Numbered from the stretch's first letter, positions 1 to 9,013 are shown. The stretch is 60,876 nt of DNA from an uncultured Bacteroidales bacterium (GCA_937899055.1 CALBPX010000099.1:1-60876); one strand, 5' to 3'. Numbers and translations: made by a program. The notes: generated from the letters alone by a model not told the origin.

Positions 1-2
1 TT

Positions 3-101
3 ACGAATGCGGAGGGCATAGTGGTCTGTGAACTTATGAGCAGATGGCAGCAACAGCCAGAAATACCAGAAGTCAGCGAAGTGCTGAACAGGCATTTATA
101 A
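3..101 (+). CDS. C-terminal end of an unidentified protein (partial at window edge)
   Basis: The third reading frame is open from the first base to a TAA at 99-101 and encodes about 32 residues ending in EVLNRHL. The stretch is hydrophilic and probably helical. It is too short to assign to a family. The next gene starts about 100 bases downstream on the same strand. This could also be a chance open frame, because only the window edge defines its start. Confidence 0.35.
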   Translation, partial: TNAEGIVVCELMSRWQQQPEIPEVSEVLNRHL

Positions 102-206
102 AATGCTAATAGATAAATCGGATTTTCGCAAACAAGAAGTTAAGTCATTTATTTGAATGGTCATGACAGAGACCAGAGCCGTGACTCGAAACACTCCATA
201 GAAAAT

Positions 207-806
207 ATGAAGAGAATATATGCAGTAATGTTAGGTGTCAGTCTCTCGGTAGGAGCAATGGCACAGAGCACATTGGCTTTCGATTCCAATGCAGGTATGA
301 AGTCGAAGATGACCGTCTATGACGGCACGAGTGTCAATTACACATCCTATGAACGGCTGTTCTATGTGACGAATGTGGAGGACTCCACCTACCAGTTCCT
401 CAATGTATATGTACCTGACGGAGCGACGCAGCAGACTCCCATCTTCCTGCGGACATACGTAGGTGGCTACATGGCCTCTCCAGCCGCTCAGCCACAGGCA
501 GGCGATGCAACAGGAAGGGCATTGAAAGGTGTACCTGCTTTTGATAGTAAGATAGAGGGTGTCAACAATGGCAGTGGCGAGAATGAGGAGTTTGGCGACG
601 GCAAGACTTCGGTGGCGCCCCATTGGTACATCCGTCATGGGGCACGCGATCGTGATACTGCTTTCCCCGTACCCGTCAACTTTGCCACAAAGCTCCAAAA
701 CGCGGGCAAGGACGTAAACTTCCTCTTGGCTTGGAACCGCCCACATAGCGGTGACTACGCTCTGGACGAACTATTCCAGTGGATTGCTTGCATCGTGTCA
801 GAATAA
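207..806 (+). pseudogene. Subtype-B tannase/feruloyl-esterase-like hydrolase, internally deleted
   Basis: Encodes 199 residues with a signal peptide (about residues 1-20, ending AMAQ). Residues 55-107 resemble the N-terminal part of bacterial tannase-type alpha/beta hydrolases (up to GGYMA and DATGRAL). Residues 108-132 resemble a later segment (GVPAFD, ENEEFGD). Residues 138-195 resemble the C-terminal part with the catalytic Asp (GARDRDT, D148) and His (RPHSGDY, H180). The 32-residue Asp-His spacing matches the triad I recall for Lactobacillus plantarum tannase (Ser163, Asp419, His451). The segment that should carry the GxSxG nucleophile is absent, and the protein is under half the usual length of roughly 450-500. 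The frame stays open across both apparent joins, so in-frame deletion is likely. It probably cannot act as an esterase. I chose ATG 207 because the signal peptide begins there. Confidence 0.6.
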
Positions 807-834
807 TGATAAACAGACAAATCGGAATTATGCG

Positions 835-1830
835 ATGAAGAATGTAGCACTTGTCATCATCTGTTTCTTTTGCTCAATAGTACTCCAGGCGCAGGACATT
901 GAAGGATTTGTCCACAGGCAGCTGCTGACCTATCCTCAGTCTCGATTGCTTGACCTGTATAAGTCGTGCTTTCAGGACTTCATGGGAGCTGAGCATCTCG
1001 TTTCAGACAGACAAAGGGTAAAAGAATATCTCGACGCGGAACTCAACACGACTGCGCTCGACGACCTCATGCCTTGGAACTATGAGCCTTGCGGCGTGGA
1101 CAGCAGCTGTTATCGTGTCAGCATCAGAACCATCAAGGAGGATGTCCTATCCGAGGATATGCTGCTGGATACCTTTATCCGGAGTGCCAATACTCCCAAA
1201 CGTCCTTCTGTTGAAGAATGGAGAAAACGTTGGCACGTGATTATTAGTACGATTGACCAGATGCAACTTGGACTCCCTCTTTATCAGCACGACAAGGCTT
1301 TCATCGACAGCATTCTGTCTGTCGGCAAATATGCCATCAGCCATTCACCTGAATACCGTGAGGCATACCGTCCGCACTATAGAATCGTAGAACGTAGCAT
1401 CTTCGAACGAGAGTTAAAACCATTGATAGACCACAAGTATTTACAAAACAAAGACAACGATATGGATGACAAGAAGCAAATAGAACAACTTTACAAGCAG
1501 ATGTACAAGGCCATGATTGCCAAGGACATTGCGGCGCTCGACTCGATACTTGCTGAAGGTTCGGTCCTGATTCACATGACAGGAAACAGGCAACCCAAGA
1601 AGCAGTATCTGCATGAGATAGAGAATGGTACGCTGAACTATTATTCCGTGGAGGATGACGAGATTCGCATTACCGTGAATGGCACGACTGCGGAAATGAC
1701 AGGTCGCAGCCGCGTTAATGCTGCCGTCTATGGTGGTGGCCGTCATACTTGGAGGCTGCAGATGAAGTCCAGACTGACGAAGACTGACGGACGTTGGCAG
1801 TTCGTTGAATCCAAGGCGTCAACATACTAA
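835..1830 (+). CDS. Secreted hypothetical protein fused to an NTF2/SnoaL-like (DUF4440-type) domain
   Basis: 331 residues. Residues 1-20 form a signal peptide ending LQAQ. Residues 21 to about 205 form a helical domain that I recognise only as a Bacteroidota hypothetical (motifs LLDLYKSCFQDFMGAEH and PWNYEPCG). From Met210 the sequence has the form of a complete small NTF2-like protein: an N-terminal helix, then strands including VLIHMTG, TAEMTGRSRV and WRLQMKSRLTK, ending DGRWQFVES. NTF2/DUF4440 proteins normally stand alone, and this one starts with its own Met, so the gene looks like two genes joined by loss of an intervening stop. The function is unknown. It follows a deleted tannase gene and precedes an aldo/keto reductase stub, so the fusion may belong to the same decay process. 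Confidence 0.6.
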   Translation: MKNVALVIICFFCSIVLQAQDIEGFVHRQLLTYPQSRLLDLYKSCFQDFMGAEHLVSDRQRVKEYLDAELNTTALDDLMPWNYEPCGVDSSCYRVSIRTIKEDVLSEDMLLDTFIRSANTPKRPSVEEWRKRWHVIISTIDQMQLGLPLYQHDKAFIDSILSVGKYAISHSPEYREAYRPHYRIVERSIFERELKPLIDHKYLQNKDNDMDDKKQIEQLYKQMYKAMIAKDIAALDSILAEGSVLIHMTGNRQPKKQYLHEIENGTLNYYSVEDDEIRITVNGTTAEMTGRSRVNAAVYGGGRHTWRLQMKSRLTKTDGRWQFVESKASTY

Positions 1831-1843
1831 AAAGGAAAGTGTT

Positions 1844-2008
1844 ATGGATTATAAAGTTTTGAATAATGGTCTGAAGATGCCGATGGTGGGGCTGGGTGTC
1901 TATAACATCTCTGAGAGGGAAACCCTGAGGGTAGTTGAAGATGCCATATCGGTAGGCTATCTCAAACAGGCAGCAGAGGCCGTGGTTTATCAGAAGCTGG
2001 TGCCATAG
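1844..2008 (+). pseudogene. Aldo/keto reductase N-terminal stub
   Basis: ATG 1844 follows an AAAGGAAAG purine tract. The first 40 residues (LNNGLKMPMVGLGVYNI, then TLRVVEDAISVGY) are the typical N-terminus of a 2,5-diketo-gluconate-type aldo/keto reductase, including the first beta strand and helix. After SVGY, where functional proteins continue RLIDTA with the catalytic Asp and Tyr, the sequence changes to an unrelated 15-residue tail and stops. All catalytic residues are missing (normal length about 280). Its 3' end overlaps the 3' end of the convergent acyltransferase gene by 19 bases, so the truncation point lies at the border between the decayed strip and the conserved chromosome. Confidence 0.7.
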
Positions 2009-3771
2009 AAGCGCTGGTAGATGGGAGTTTTGTCTTCGAACTCCTTTGACAGGGAGTCTATATCATCTGTGGGCATATCTTCCAACGCTATCATTATCAG
2101 GCCATCTACGCAGTAGTTGAAATCCGGGTCAACATTGTAGTCTATGATTTTAGCCCCCATTCGGATATATTTCTTGAGCAGGGCCGGCAAACGGTACTGT
2201 CCGGCGCTCGTCTTGAGCAGGAAACGGTCAAAGGCCTCCAGATTGCCGTCTTTGCCGTAAAGCAGAGCGTCGGCATCCACCCTTCCGAAGTCTGCAACAA
2301 ACGGAGTCTTGGGGCTTACCAGTTTTGCATATTCCGGATTACTGAAGTTTTCTCTCAGATATTTAATCATTAGACTTCTGTAAAGCATAGGATACCAGGA
2401 GCTTATACTTACAGGGCCTATGAGGTGGCGGTATTCTGGATATTTAACCAAAGTGTAAAAGAGGCCCTTGAGAAGGAGTATGAGGGCAAGGGTGTCTTTC
2501 TGGTGGTTCACACTTACGAAGGAGCGTCCGAGTTCGGCACACTTTTCCAGAACCGGGGCAAACTCGTCCTTGAAGTTGAACAGAGAATCTGCATAGAAGC
2601 CATGTATGCCCTTCTGCTGCATGATTTCTTTTCCGAGTCCTATGCGGTAGGCTCCTACAAGATCCTGGTTTCTATGATCCCAGAGGATGAGATGCTTGTA
2701 GTAAACATCGTAGGCATCGGTGTCCATTTCCTGGTTGGTACCCTCGCCCACGGCACGGAAGGCTTCTTCTCTCTTGAGGGCCACTTCGCGCATCAGGTTT
2801 GGAATCTGGCCGTGGGAGAAAAGATAGCACGAAAGGTTTCCCACGTCAAAAAGATGAGCGTCTGGAGCATCATGCATTTCCTTGAGTATCAGTTCCACGG
2901 GAACAGGCTCTGTCAGAGGCACGGTATAAACGCTTGCGTCCTTTTCTTCTGTTGAGGCTTCCAGGACATAAGAGCGGCTGCGGAGGAATTTTGCTATGAG
3001 ACGGTCATCCGGAAACTTTTCCAGTTCGGAGTGCTGGATGAGCCCCCCTATCCTGACCTTTATTTCCTTTCCCTTCTTGTCAAAGATTTCTCCGGCGAAA
3101 CGCAAATCGCTGAGTTTGGTGCTTATACGGCCAAGCCACTGGAAATACTTTGAGTTGTTGCCGTGGAAATACATCGGAACAACAGGACCGTTTGAACGGC
3201 GTATCTGACGGCAGATGAAAGTCAGCCAGTCTGTATCCTCAACCACCTTCCCCTGCGTGTTCCAGGAAGAAACCTCTCCGGCCGGAAAGATTACCAACGC
3301 ACCACCGTTTCTAAGATGCTCTTCGGCTTCGCGGAGCCCTGAGATTGCCGTAGTTGTGTATTTTCCAAAGCCGAAGGTGGTATTGATGGGAATGAAATAT
3401 TCCTGCACGTTTGGAACCTTGGAGAGTATGAAGTTGGTCAGAATCTTTATGTCCGGCCTCACTTTTCCGAGTATGCTCAGCGATGCAAAACCGTCCAGCC
3501 CTCCGAAGGGGTGGTTGGAAGTGATTATAACACGGCCCTCCCTGGGGATGTTTTCCAAGGCATTGGTGTTTACATCCAAAGTAATGTCCAAACTTTCCAG
3601 AAGCTTGTCGGCAAACTCTACGCCATGATATTTTTCCAGGCTGTCATAGAGTTCGTTGAGCTTGTCGAGCCCCGCAATCTTCATTCCCATGGCAGCAACT
3701 ATACTGCCCGGAATTCCGGGAATCCTCAGCGACTTCTTAAGTTCGTTTTTATTGATTACTTTTGCACACAT
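1990..3771 (-). CDS. Bifunctional O-/N-acyltransferase of ornithine/glycine-lipid synthesis (OlsF-like)
   Basis: 593 residues. The N-terminal half is a PlsC/LPLAT acyltransferase with NHPFGGLD at residues 86-93 (His87 and Asp93 as the catalytic pair) and FPAGEVS at 162-168. The C-terminal part (from about residue 290) is a GNAT/OlsB-type N-acyltransferase with the typical segments EVALKREEAFRAVGEGT, LILWDHRNQDLVGAYR and LGRSFV. In Bacteroides the two activities are separate genes (glsA, glsB). Fusion is known for OlsF in Flavobacterium and Serratia, where the C-terminal domain makes the N-acyl amino acid and the N-terminal domain adds the second, ester-linked chain. Predicted role: cytoplasmic-face synthesis of phosphate-free amino-acid lipids. 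Its minus-7 box TATCTTTG (3804-3797) lies inside the first codons of the divergent uvrC gene. The head-group amino acid cannot be told from sequence. Confidence 0.85.
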   Translation of the reverse strand: MCAKVINKNELKKSLRIPGIPGSIVAAMGMKIAGLDKLNELYDSLEKYHGVEFADKLLESLDITLDVNTNALENIPREGRVIITSNHPFGGLDGFASLSILGKVRPDIKILTNFILSKVPNVQEYFIPINTTFGFGKYTTTAISGLREAEEHLRNGGALVIFPAGEVSSWNTQGKVVEDTDWLTFICRQIRRSNGPVVPMYFHGNNSKYFQWLGRISTKLSDLRFAGEIFDKKGKEIKVRIGGLIQHSELEKFPDDRLIAKFLRSRSYVLEASTEEKDASVYTVPLTEPVPVELILKEMHDAPDAHLFDVGNLSCYLFSHGQIPNLMREVALKREEAFRAVGEGTNQEMDTDAYDVYYKHLILWDHRNQDLVGAYRIGLGKEIMQQKGIHGFYADSLFNFKDEFAPVLEKCAELGRSFVSVNHQKDTLALILLLKGLFYTLVKYPEYRHLIGPVSISSWYPMLYRSLMIKYLRENFSNPEYAKLVSPKTPFVADFGRVDADALLYGKDGNLEAFDRFLLKTSAGQYRLPALLKKYIRMGAKIIDYNVDPDFNYCVDGLIMIALEDMPTDDIDSLSKEFEDKTPIYQRFYGTSF

Positions 3772-3782
3772 AGCCTTGGTTT

Positions 3783-5672
3783 ATGCACATCAAAGACAAA
3801 GATACAATAAAAAAAGAGATTATTTCCCTACTTCCGAAAGAGCCAGGAGTCTATAGGTTTTTGGACTCAGACGGCAAAGTTATCTATGTGGGCAAAGCCA
3901 AGAATCTGAAAAACAGAGTGTCTTCGTACTTTGCAAACCCTGAAAGGCTGAACGCAAAAACACGCGCTCTGGTATCAAAAATAGCCGATGTAAAATACAC
4001 CGTAGTGGAGAGCGAACAGGATGCATTCCTTCTGGAGAACAATCTGATAAAGGAAAACCAGCCCCGCTACAACATACTCCTCAAAGACAGCAAGACCTAT
4101 CCCTGGATATGCATCAAGAACGAGAACTTCCCCAGGGTTTTTACCACAAGGCATCTCAGCCGCGACGGCAGCCTCTACTTTGGGCCCTACAGTTCGGCCG
4201 GTTACGCCAATTCCCTGGTGGATATGTTCCACTCCATGTTCAGGCTCAGAACATGCAGCCTAAAACTTAATGCCCAGGATATAGCCAAGGGCAAGTTCAA
4301 GGAATGTCTGAACTTCCATATCGGAAAATGCGACGGACCGTGTATCGGAAAAATCGCTGAGGAATCTTACAATGAAAACATAGAGGCCATAAAAAACATA
4401 CTCAAGGGAAACGCTTCGCAGACCATAAGACTCTTCAAGGAAAAAATGAACGAAGCCGCCTCCGCCCTGGAGTTTGAAAAGGCTCAGATGTACAAGGAAC
4501 GGTCTCAGCTGCTGAACGCCCATTACAACAAGTCGTTGATTGTTCAGCCCACCCTTGCCAACATAGATGTTTTTTCCATCCTGTTCACCGACAGCATAGC
4601 CGAAGGCAGCGGCAAAGGCTCTGCCTTCGGAAACTATTTCCGTGTGGTAAACGGCTGTATTACAAGGGTGATGAGCCTGGAGATGAAAACCCAAGGCGAC
4701 CTGTCCGACAACCTTGAAGACCTGTCGGCGGAAGAAAGCCGCAGGAAGATGCTCACCCACTTCATTCTGAGTGTTTACAACATACTCAGCGATGCAGGTG
4801 AAGAAGCCTGCAAGGAAGTCCTGGTTCCGTTCATGCCGGAAGAGGGGGCTCTCTCCAGCGACCAAAATGTGCATGTTCCTCTGCGGGGCGACAAGCTTTC
4901 TCTGCTGGAACTTTCCACCAAAAACGCCCGCGAGTTCATGCTTCAGGCCCTAAGGCAGGAAGCCCTCAAGAATCCGCAGGAGAAGAAAAGCATAGGAGTT
5001 GAAATGCTCAAGAGAGACCTTCACCTCAAGGAATACCCAAACCACATAGAATGTTTTGACAACTCCAACATCCAGGGAACGGACCCCGTGGCCTCCTGCG
5101 TGGTCTTCCGGCATGGGAAGCCGTCCAAGAAAGACTACCGCAAGTTCCACATCAAGTCCGTGGTGGGAGCCAACGACTTTGCCTCCATGTACGAGGTAGT
5201 CTGGCGGAGGTATTCCAGGCTCATGCAGGAAAATCCTCAGGATCTGCCTCAGCTGGTGGTAGTTGACGGCGGACGCGGTCAGTTGGACTTTGCATACAAG
5301 GCCCTCGAAGACCTCGGCCTGGAAAAAAGGATGCCGATAATCGGCATAGCAAAACGGCTTGAGGAACTCATCCGGCCCGGAGACCCCAACCCTCTTTTCC
5401 TGGACAAGAATTCTCCATCGCTGAAGATAATAATGCAACTCCGCGATGAGGCTCACCGCTTTGGCATTACCTTCCACCGCAGCCTCCGCTCTAAACACCA
5501 GACCGGCTCCGAACTGGAGGAAATCAAGGGCATCGGCCAGAAGACCAGCCAGAAGTTCCTGCAGCATTTCAAAAGCGTAGCAAGGGTGAAGAAGGCCTCC
5601 CTGGACGAGCTTACAGCCGTAGCAGGCAAGGCCGCCGCCCTCAGAATCCTTGAACACTTCAACGAGGTCTAA
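3783..5672 (+). CDS. uvrC: Excinuclease ABC subunit C
   Basis: 629 residues, near the family's usual 600. In order: a GIY-YIG nuclease domain (PGVYRF, then VIYVGKAKNLKNRV, residues about 19-46) for the 3' incision; a Cys-containing linker (CLNFHIGKCDGPC); a UVR motif (about residues 200-240) for UvrB contact; an RNase H-like domain (ECFDNSNIQGTDPVAS, then VVVDGGRGQLDFA) for the 5' incision; and C-terminal helix-hairpin-helix motifs (IKGIGQKTSQKFL). It acts with UvrA and UvrB in nucleotide excision repair. It starts 11 bases from the divergent acyltransferase gene, and the two share a promoter region. Two copies of the iterated motif CTCAGCGAT lie in it, at 4353 (antisense) and 4785 (sense). 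Confidence 0.97.
   Translation: MHIKDKDTIKKEIISLLPKEPGVYRFLDSDGKVIYVGKAKNLKNRVSSYFANPERLNAKTRALVSKIADVKYTVVESEQDAFLLENNLIKENQPRYNILLKDSKTYPWICIKNENFPRVFTTRHLSRDGSLYFGPYSSAGYANSLVDMFHSMFRLRTCSLKLNAQDIAKGKFKECLNFHIGKCDGPCIGKIAEESYNENIEAIKNILKGNASQTIRLFKEKMNEAASALEFEKAQMYKERSQLLNAHYNKSLIVQPTLANIDVFSILFTDSIAEGSGKGSAFGNYFRVVNGCITRVMSLEMKTQGDLSDNLEDLSAEESRRKMLTHFILSVYNILSDAGEEACKEVLVPFMPEEGALSSDQNVHVPLRGDKLSLLELSTKNAREFMLQALRQEALKNPQEKKSIGVEMLKRDLHLKEYPNHIECFDNSNIQGTDPVASCVVFRHGKPSKKDYRKFHIKSVVGANDFASMYEVVWRRYSRLMQENPQDLPQLVVVDGGRGQLDFAYKALEDLGLEKRMPIIGIAKRLEELIRPGDPNPLFLDKNSPSLKIIMQLRDEAHRFGITFHRSLRSKHQTGSELEEIKGIGQKTSQKFLQHFKSVARVKKASLDELTAVAGKAAALRILEHFNEV
3797..3804 (-). promoter_or_regulatory. 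Minus-7 box TATCTTTG of the OlsF-like gene
   Basis: A TAnnTTTG match on the minus strand, 25 bases before the acyltransferase start, lying within codons 5-8 of uvrC. Confidence 0.55.
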
Positions 5673-5705
5673 CCGAGTGGAAGTGTGGTCTTAACGCTGT
5701 GTGTC

Positions 5706-8700
5706 TCAATAGATTGTAACTCCAAATAGCAGGGAAACAAAGTTGCGGTTTCCGCTTCCGGCATAAGCCTCCGGCGCAGCATTGCCAAGGTTGCAGGGCT
5801 TGTTGGTTCTTGCATAGCGTACTCCAAGGTACATCGGAAAGCCTATCCTCAGGAAATGCCCCTTAACCATGACATCTGCGCCGAACGAATATCGGTCTTC
5901 CCAGACAAAGTGCGTAGAAGCGGATGTTCCTGTGCCCAGCTTGCGCAGAAAGTCTGTCTTTCCGTAATCTACAAACGGATTTACCTGAAGTTGCTGCAGA
6001 TAGGCTATGGGGCCCAAAGAAACATCGCCAAGGTATGCCGGAATTGCATAGTCTGCCGTCAGGCGCACCATGTTGCGGCCGTAGAAGTCTTCCGTAAAAC
6101 CCCTCGGGAGTTCCAAGTGGTTATCCAGCCAGTATTTTTTGCCGGAGGCCATCTGCCTCTGGTATGAGGCCGAAAGCCTGAGCCCCTGATTGAAGGTAAG
6201 GCCCGGAAGATAGGCATAAATGTATGCAGAGGCCTCTGAGCCAAAGTTGCTTCCGCCGGACGGGCTTACAGAAGCCTTGAGGCGTCCGCCAATTCCCCAT
6301 CTGGGATAAACCTGGGCTTTTGCAACTGGAACAGAACGGTATGCCCCAACGGCGAAGTTCACCTGATGCCTTCTGACCTGAGAAAGCGTATATGCGTATG
6401 TAGGTTCCTCGTCCGAATCGTCATCGGCCGTAGATTTACCCTTTTCTGTTACGCTCTCAAGCACAATCTGGTCGTTTCGGAAACTCCAGCTTACAACCGG
6501 AGTAACTCCGGAAAGCCATCCACCTCTGCTCCAGGACAGGGGAACGTAGGCCGAAAGGGCTGTCCTGAGAGAGAACCTGCCGCTCTTGTACATGATTCTG
6601 TCGTTGAAGTGTGCGGAGCCCTCAAATACCGGATACCATCCGCTCCATGCAAGGGTAGCATGGCCCGAATGAAGGTTCTTTGACGTTCCGAGGTAGCCGC
6701 TTCTATGCTGGAAGGCATAGCCGGCAGACGCTCTCATGGTTCCCAGTGTGTTCTGCGAATAAACAGTTGCCCCTGGCAGGCCCTCGCTGTAGAAACTTTC
6801 AAAGTCGCCGGATGTAGCCCCGCTGTAACTTGCATAAACCGGAGCCCAGGAATGAATCCGGAACAGACCTGCGGCCTTGCCGTAAGGCTCATCGCTGAGG
6901 CTGATACTTTCAGTCAGTTTCTGCCGGTAGGCCTCCACCGTCCTGCCGTATTTTTCCTGATACTGCCTTGTAAGTTCCTCCGCCAGCGGATAGTTGAATT
7001 CCAGGCTGTCCGGAATTTCCACATCTGTCATCCTGTCTGCAAACGGAAACATTCCCCTGTCGGCGCAAGCCTTTACAACATACAGAGTTCCATCCTCAGC
7101 GATGCAAAAACTCGAAACGTCTTCGAAGGCCGAGGCCAGCCTTAACTTGCCGCCCGGGCTCGGTTCCATCCGGCACAGAACCGGAGAGCCGAACCGGTCC
7201 GTTATGAAAAACAGATCTCCGTTGTACATTGTCAGGTCTTTGATGAGATGGGCCGACGGAGGCATGATTTCCTGAACCTCAAAGGCACTTCCGCTCTCAG
7301 AAGCCGGAGTTTTTCCGTCCTCCGAAGCCGAAGTCTTTCCGTCCTCAGAAGTTATGACGCTGCGGTAAAGGCCAAGACCTTTTTCGTTGATGAGTGTGTA
7401 AAAAATCTCATAGCCTTGGCCCTTATGTCCGCTGGAACTGTTTATGGCGTAGGAAGTTATCTGACCAGCGGTCCTCAAAACCAGGGGCTGCTTCCGGCTG
7501 TTTCCGTTGCCGGCAAAAGCCGCAATCTCCGAAGTCTGCCCCTGCCCCAGCTGCCTATACGCTGGATAGTTCAGGGCAAAGAGCACTTCTTCCTCATCCG
7601 TACGGGCTCCCTGAGGCAGATGTCCGGCATTGCCATATTCCCGGGTTTGACCGGTCTTGAGGTCATAGCTGAATACGGCATATTCGGAGTGCTGGCCCCA
7701 CCGCGGGTCGGCATTCAGTTCACTCCAATAGATTCTGCCGCCGAAGCAGAAAAGCCTTTCAGCAGCAGAGTCAAACGGACGGAGCACCTTTTCTTTCCAG
7801 AAAGAGCCTCCGTCATTGTCTTTACAGAGATAAAGCAGCACCAGAGAACCCGGAGTTCCATAACCGGCAACTATGGCGGCCAGAGAATCTTTTCCTACAC
7901 TGGTAATATGGCGGTACTCTGTGTAATAGCCCTGCTTTGCACCCGTTCTTCCGGCCTGCCTTGCCTCCGAAGGGGCTGCATTGCCATCTTCTGACGAACC
8001 TGCGGAGTCCTTAATGCGGTTCATAAACTCCTTCATAGGAGCGTTTGTGTTCAGGCTGGCATATTCCTGCAGCAGACTGCCCCGGATATATTGACGGTGG
8101 GTCTTGCCCGTATATTCCTTGAACGCAGATGCCACTACATTGGCGCTCAGCAGATGCAGGGCCTCATAGTTGAGAATCTTGTGCGTAAGATCCACATCCC
8201 CGCTATGATGACGGGCCGTGGCGTTTATCATGTAGCCTACATCGTATTTGCTTGGAGAAAAGGCTTTTACGCTTCCGAATCTCCAACGGTCCCAGCTCTT
8301 GTCCTTGCCGTAGAAGGTACTTTCTCCGGACGGCGGCGTAATGCTTCTGAGAGTGTTTTGCAGGAAGAACCCGTTGCGGCCGCGTCCCCCTCCGCTCATC
8401 TGGGTTTCGGCAACTACGGCATCGCCTTCCAGCATCCAGGCAGAAGGATATATGCCGGAAGCCCCGCCTATGATCTGGTCTCCCAAGGCCCAGTACAGAA
8501 TCTTCAGGAAGCCGCGGTTGAAATGGGCTATCTGCCAGGCATGACGCCCCTCGTGGGTTGCAAGCGAAAGGTCCCAGGGTTCGGAAGATATTGCATCCAC
8601 AGGCGGCTGCGTGTAAAAATCTATCTGACGGGGAGCCCATACGGTAATTCCGTTGCTCTGGGCGTTGAACATGTGCAGTACCAGCGGAAATCTTTTAGGC

Positions 8701-8963
8701 AGTCCGTATGTATATCTTACAGAATCGGCATAGATTCCGTAAGAAGCCTCCACCTGTTCAATGTAGCTGCGGGCGGCTTCACCGGAAGCAGATGCAGACT
8801 TCCCCGCCGGATATATTATCTCAAAATTCTTGCTGCGCATCTTCCGCCAACCTACGGAAGGTTTTTCGCTCCCGATGTCGTAATACTGGGCTAAAACGCC
8901 GGCAGATGAGAAAATCAGAAAAAATACTGCCGTCAATATGCGCTTTGTTACATTTTTGTTCAT
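5706..8963 (-). CDS. Outer-membrane protein with a gluzincin (HEGRH) peptidase-like domain, propeller-like middle and C-terminal beta barrel
   Basis: 1085 residues with a signal peptide (about 1-26, ending VLAQ). Residues about 35-250 look like a peptidase MA-type domain: ATHEGRHAWQ carries an HExxH zinc motif (His137, Glu138, His141), and WMLEGDAVVAET (Glu179, Glu186) follows as a candidate third ligand region. The middle (about 330-700) has recurring four-stranded repeats like a TolB-type propeller. The last 350 residues are alternating aromatic beta strands typical of an outer-membrane barrel. Within the propeller a short linker of repeated SEDGKT-type units interrupts the fold. I recognise the architecture only as an uncharacterised Bacteroidota protein and do not name a substrate. 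A TAAATTTG box at 8982-8975 leaves a leader of only a few bases. Motif copies lie at 6891 and 7095. Confidence 0.6.
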   Translation of the reverse strand: MNKNVTKRILTAVFFLIFSSAGVLAQYYDIGSEKPSVGWRKMRSKNFEIIYPAGKSASASGEAARSYIEQVEASYGIYADSVRYTYGLPKRFPLVLHMFNAQSNGITVWAPRQIDFYTQPPVDAISSEPWDLSLATHEGRHAWQIAHFNRGFLKILYWALGDQIIGGASGIYPSAWMLEGDAVVAETQMSGGGRGRNGFFLQNTLRSITPPSGESTFYGKDKSWDRWRFGSVKAFSPSKYDVGYMINATARHHSGDVDLTHKILNYEALHLLSANVVASAFKEYTGKTHRQYIRGSLLQEYASLNTNAPMKEFMNRIKDSAGSSEDGNAAPSEARQAGRTGAKQGYYTEYRHITSVGKDSLAAIVAGYGTPGSLVLLYLCKDNDGGSFWKEKVLRPFDSAAERLFCFGGRIYWSELNADPRWGQHSEYAVFSYDLKTGQTREYGNAGHLPQGARTDEEEVLFALNYPAYRQLGQGQTSEIAAFAGNGNSRKQPLVLRTAGQITSYAINSSSGHKGQGYEIFYTLINEKGLGLYRSVITSEDGKTSASEDGKTPASESGSAFEVQEIMPPSAHLIKDLTMYNGDLFFITDRFGSPVLCRMEPSPGGKLRLASAFEDVSSFCIAEDGTLYVVKACADRGMFPFADRMTDVEIPDSLEFNYPLAEELTRQYQEKYGRTVEAYRQKLTESISLSDEPYGKAAGLFRIHSWAPVYASYSGATSGDFESFYSEGLPGATVYSQNTLGTMRASAGYAFQHRSGYLGTSKNLHSGHATLAWSGWYPVFEGSAHFNDRIMYKSGRFSLRTALSAYVPLSWSRGGWLSGVTPVVSWSFRNDQIVLESVTEKGKSTADDDSDEEPTYAYTLSQVRRHQVNFAVGAYRSVPVAKAQVYPRWGIGGRLKASVSPSGGSNFGSEASAYIYAYLPGLTFNQGLRLSASYQRQMASGKKYWLDNHLELPRGFTEDFYGRNMVRLTADYAIPAYLGDVSLGPIAYLQQLQVNPFVDYGKTDFLRKLGTGTSASTHFVWEDRYSFGADVMVKGHFLRIGFPMYLGVRYARTNKPCNLGNAAPEAYAGSGNRNFVSLLFGVTIY
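7300..7347 (-). repeat. 24-bp tandem repeat in the linker of the HEGRH barrel gene
   Basis: Two near-identical 24-bp units encode ASEDGKTS and ASEDGKTP, flanked by partial units (TSEDGKT before, ASESGS after). The repeat sits in a low-complexity Ser/Glu/Gly/Lys linker inside the propeller-like region, so it probably expands a surface loop. Confidence 0.65.
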
Positions 8964-8974
8964 ATCTTGGTCCG

Positions 8975-8982
8975 CAAATTTA
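8975..8982 (-). promoter_or_regulatory. Minus-7 box TAAATTTG of the HEGRH barrel gene
   Basis: A TAnnTTTG match on the minus strand, 11 bases before the start, implying a leader of about five bases. Confidence 0.55.
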
Positions 8983-9005
8983 ATTCAAAAATCGCGGAGA
9001 AAGAT

Positions 9006-9013
9006 TAATTTTG
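9006..9013 (+). promoter_or_regulatory. Minus-7 box TAATTTTG of the Na/Pi cotransporter gene
   Basis: A TAnnTTTG match four bases before ATG 9018. If used, the mRNA is leaderless or starts translation at Met5 (9030). Confidence 0.45.
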
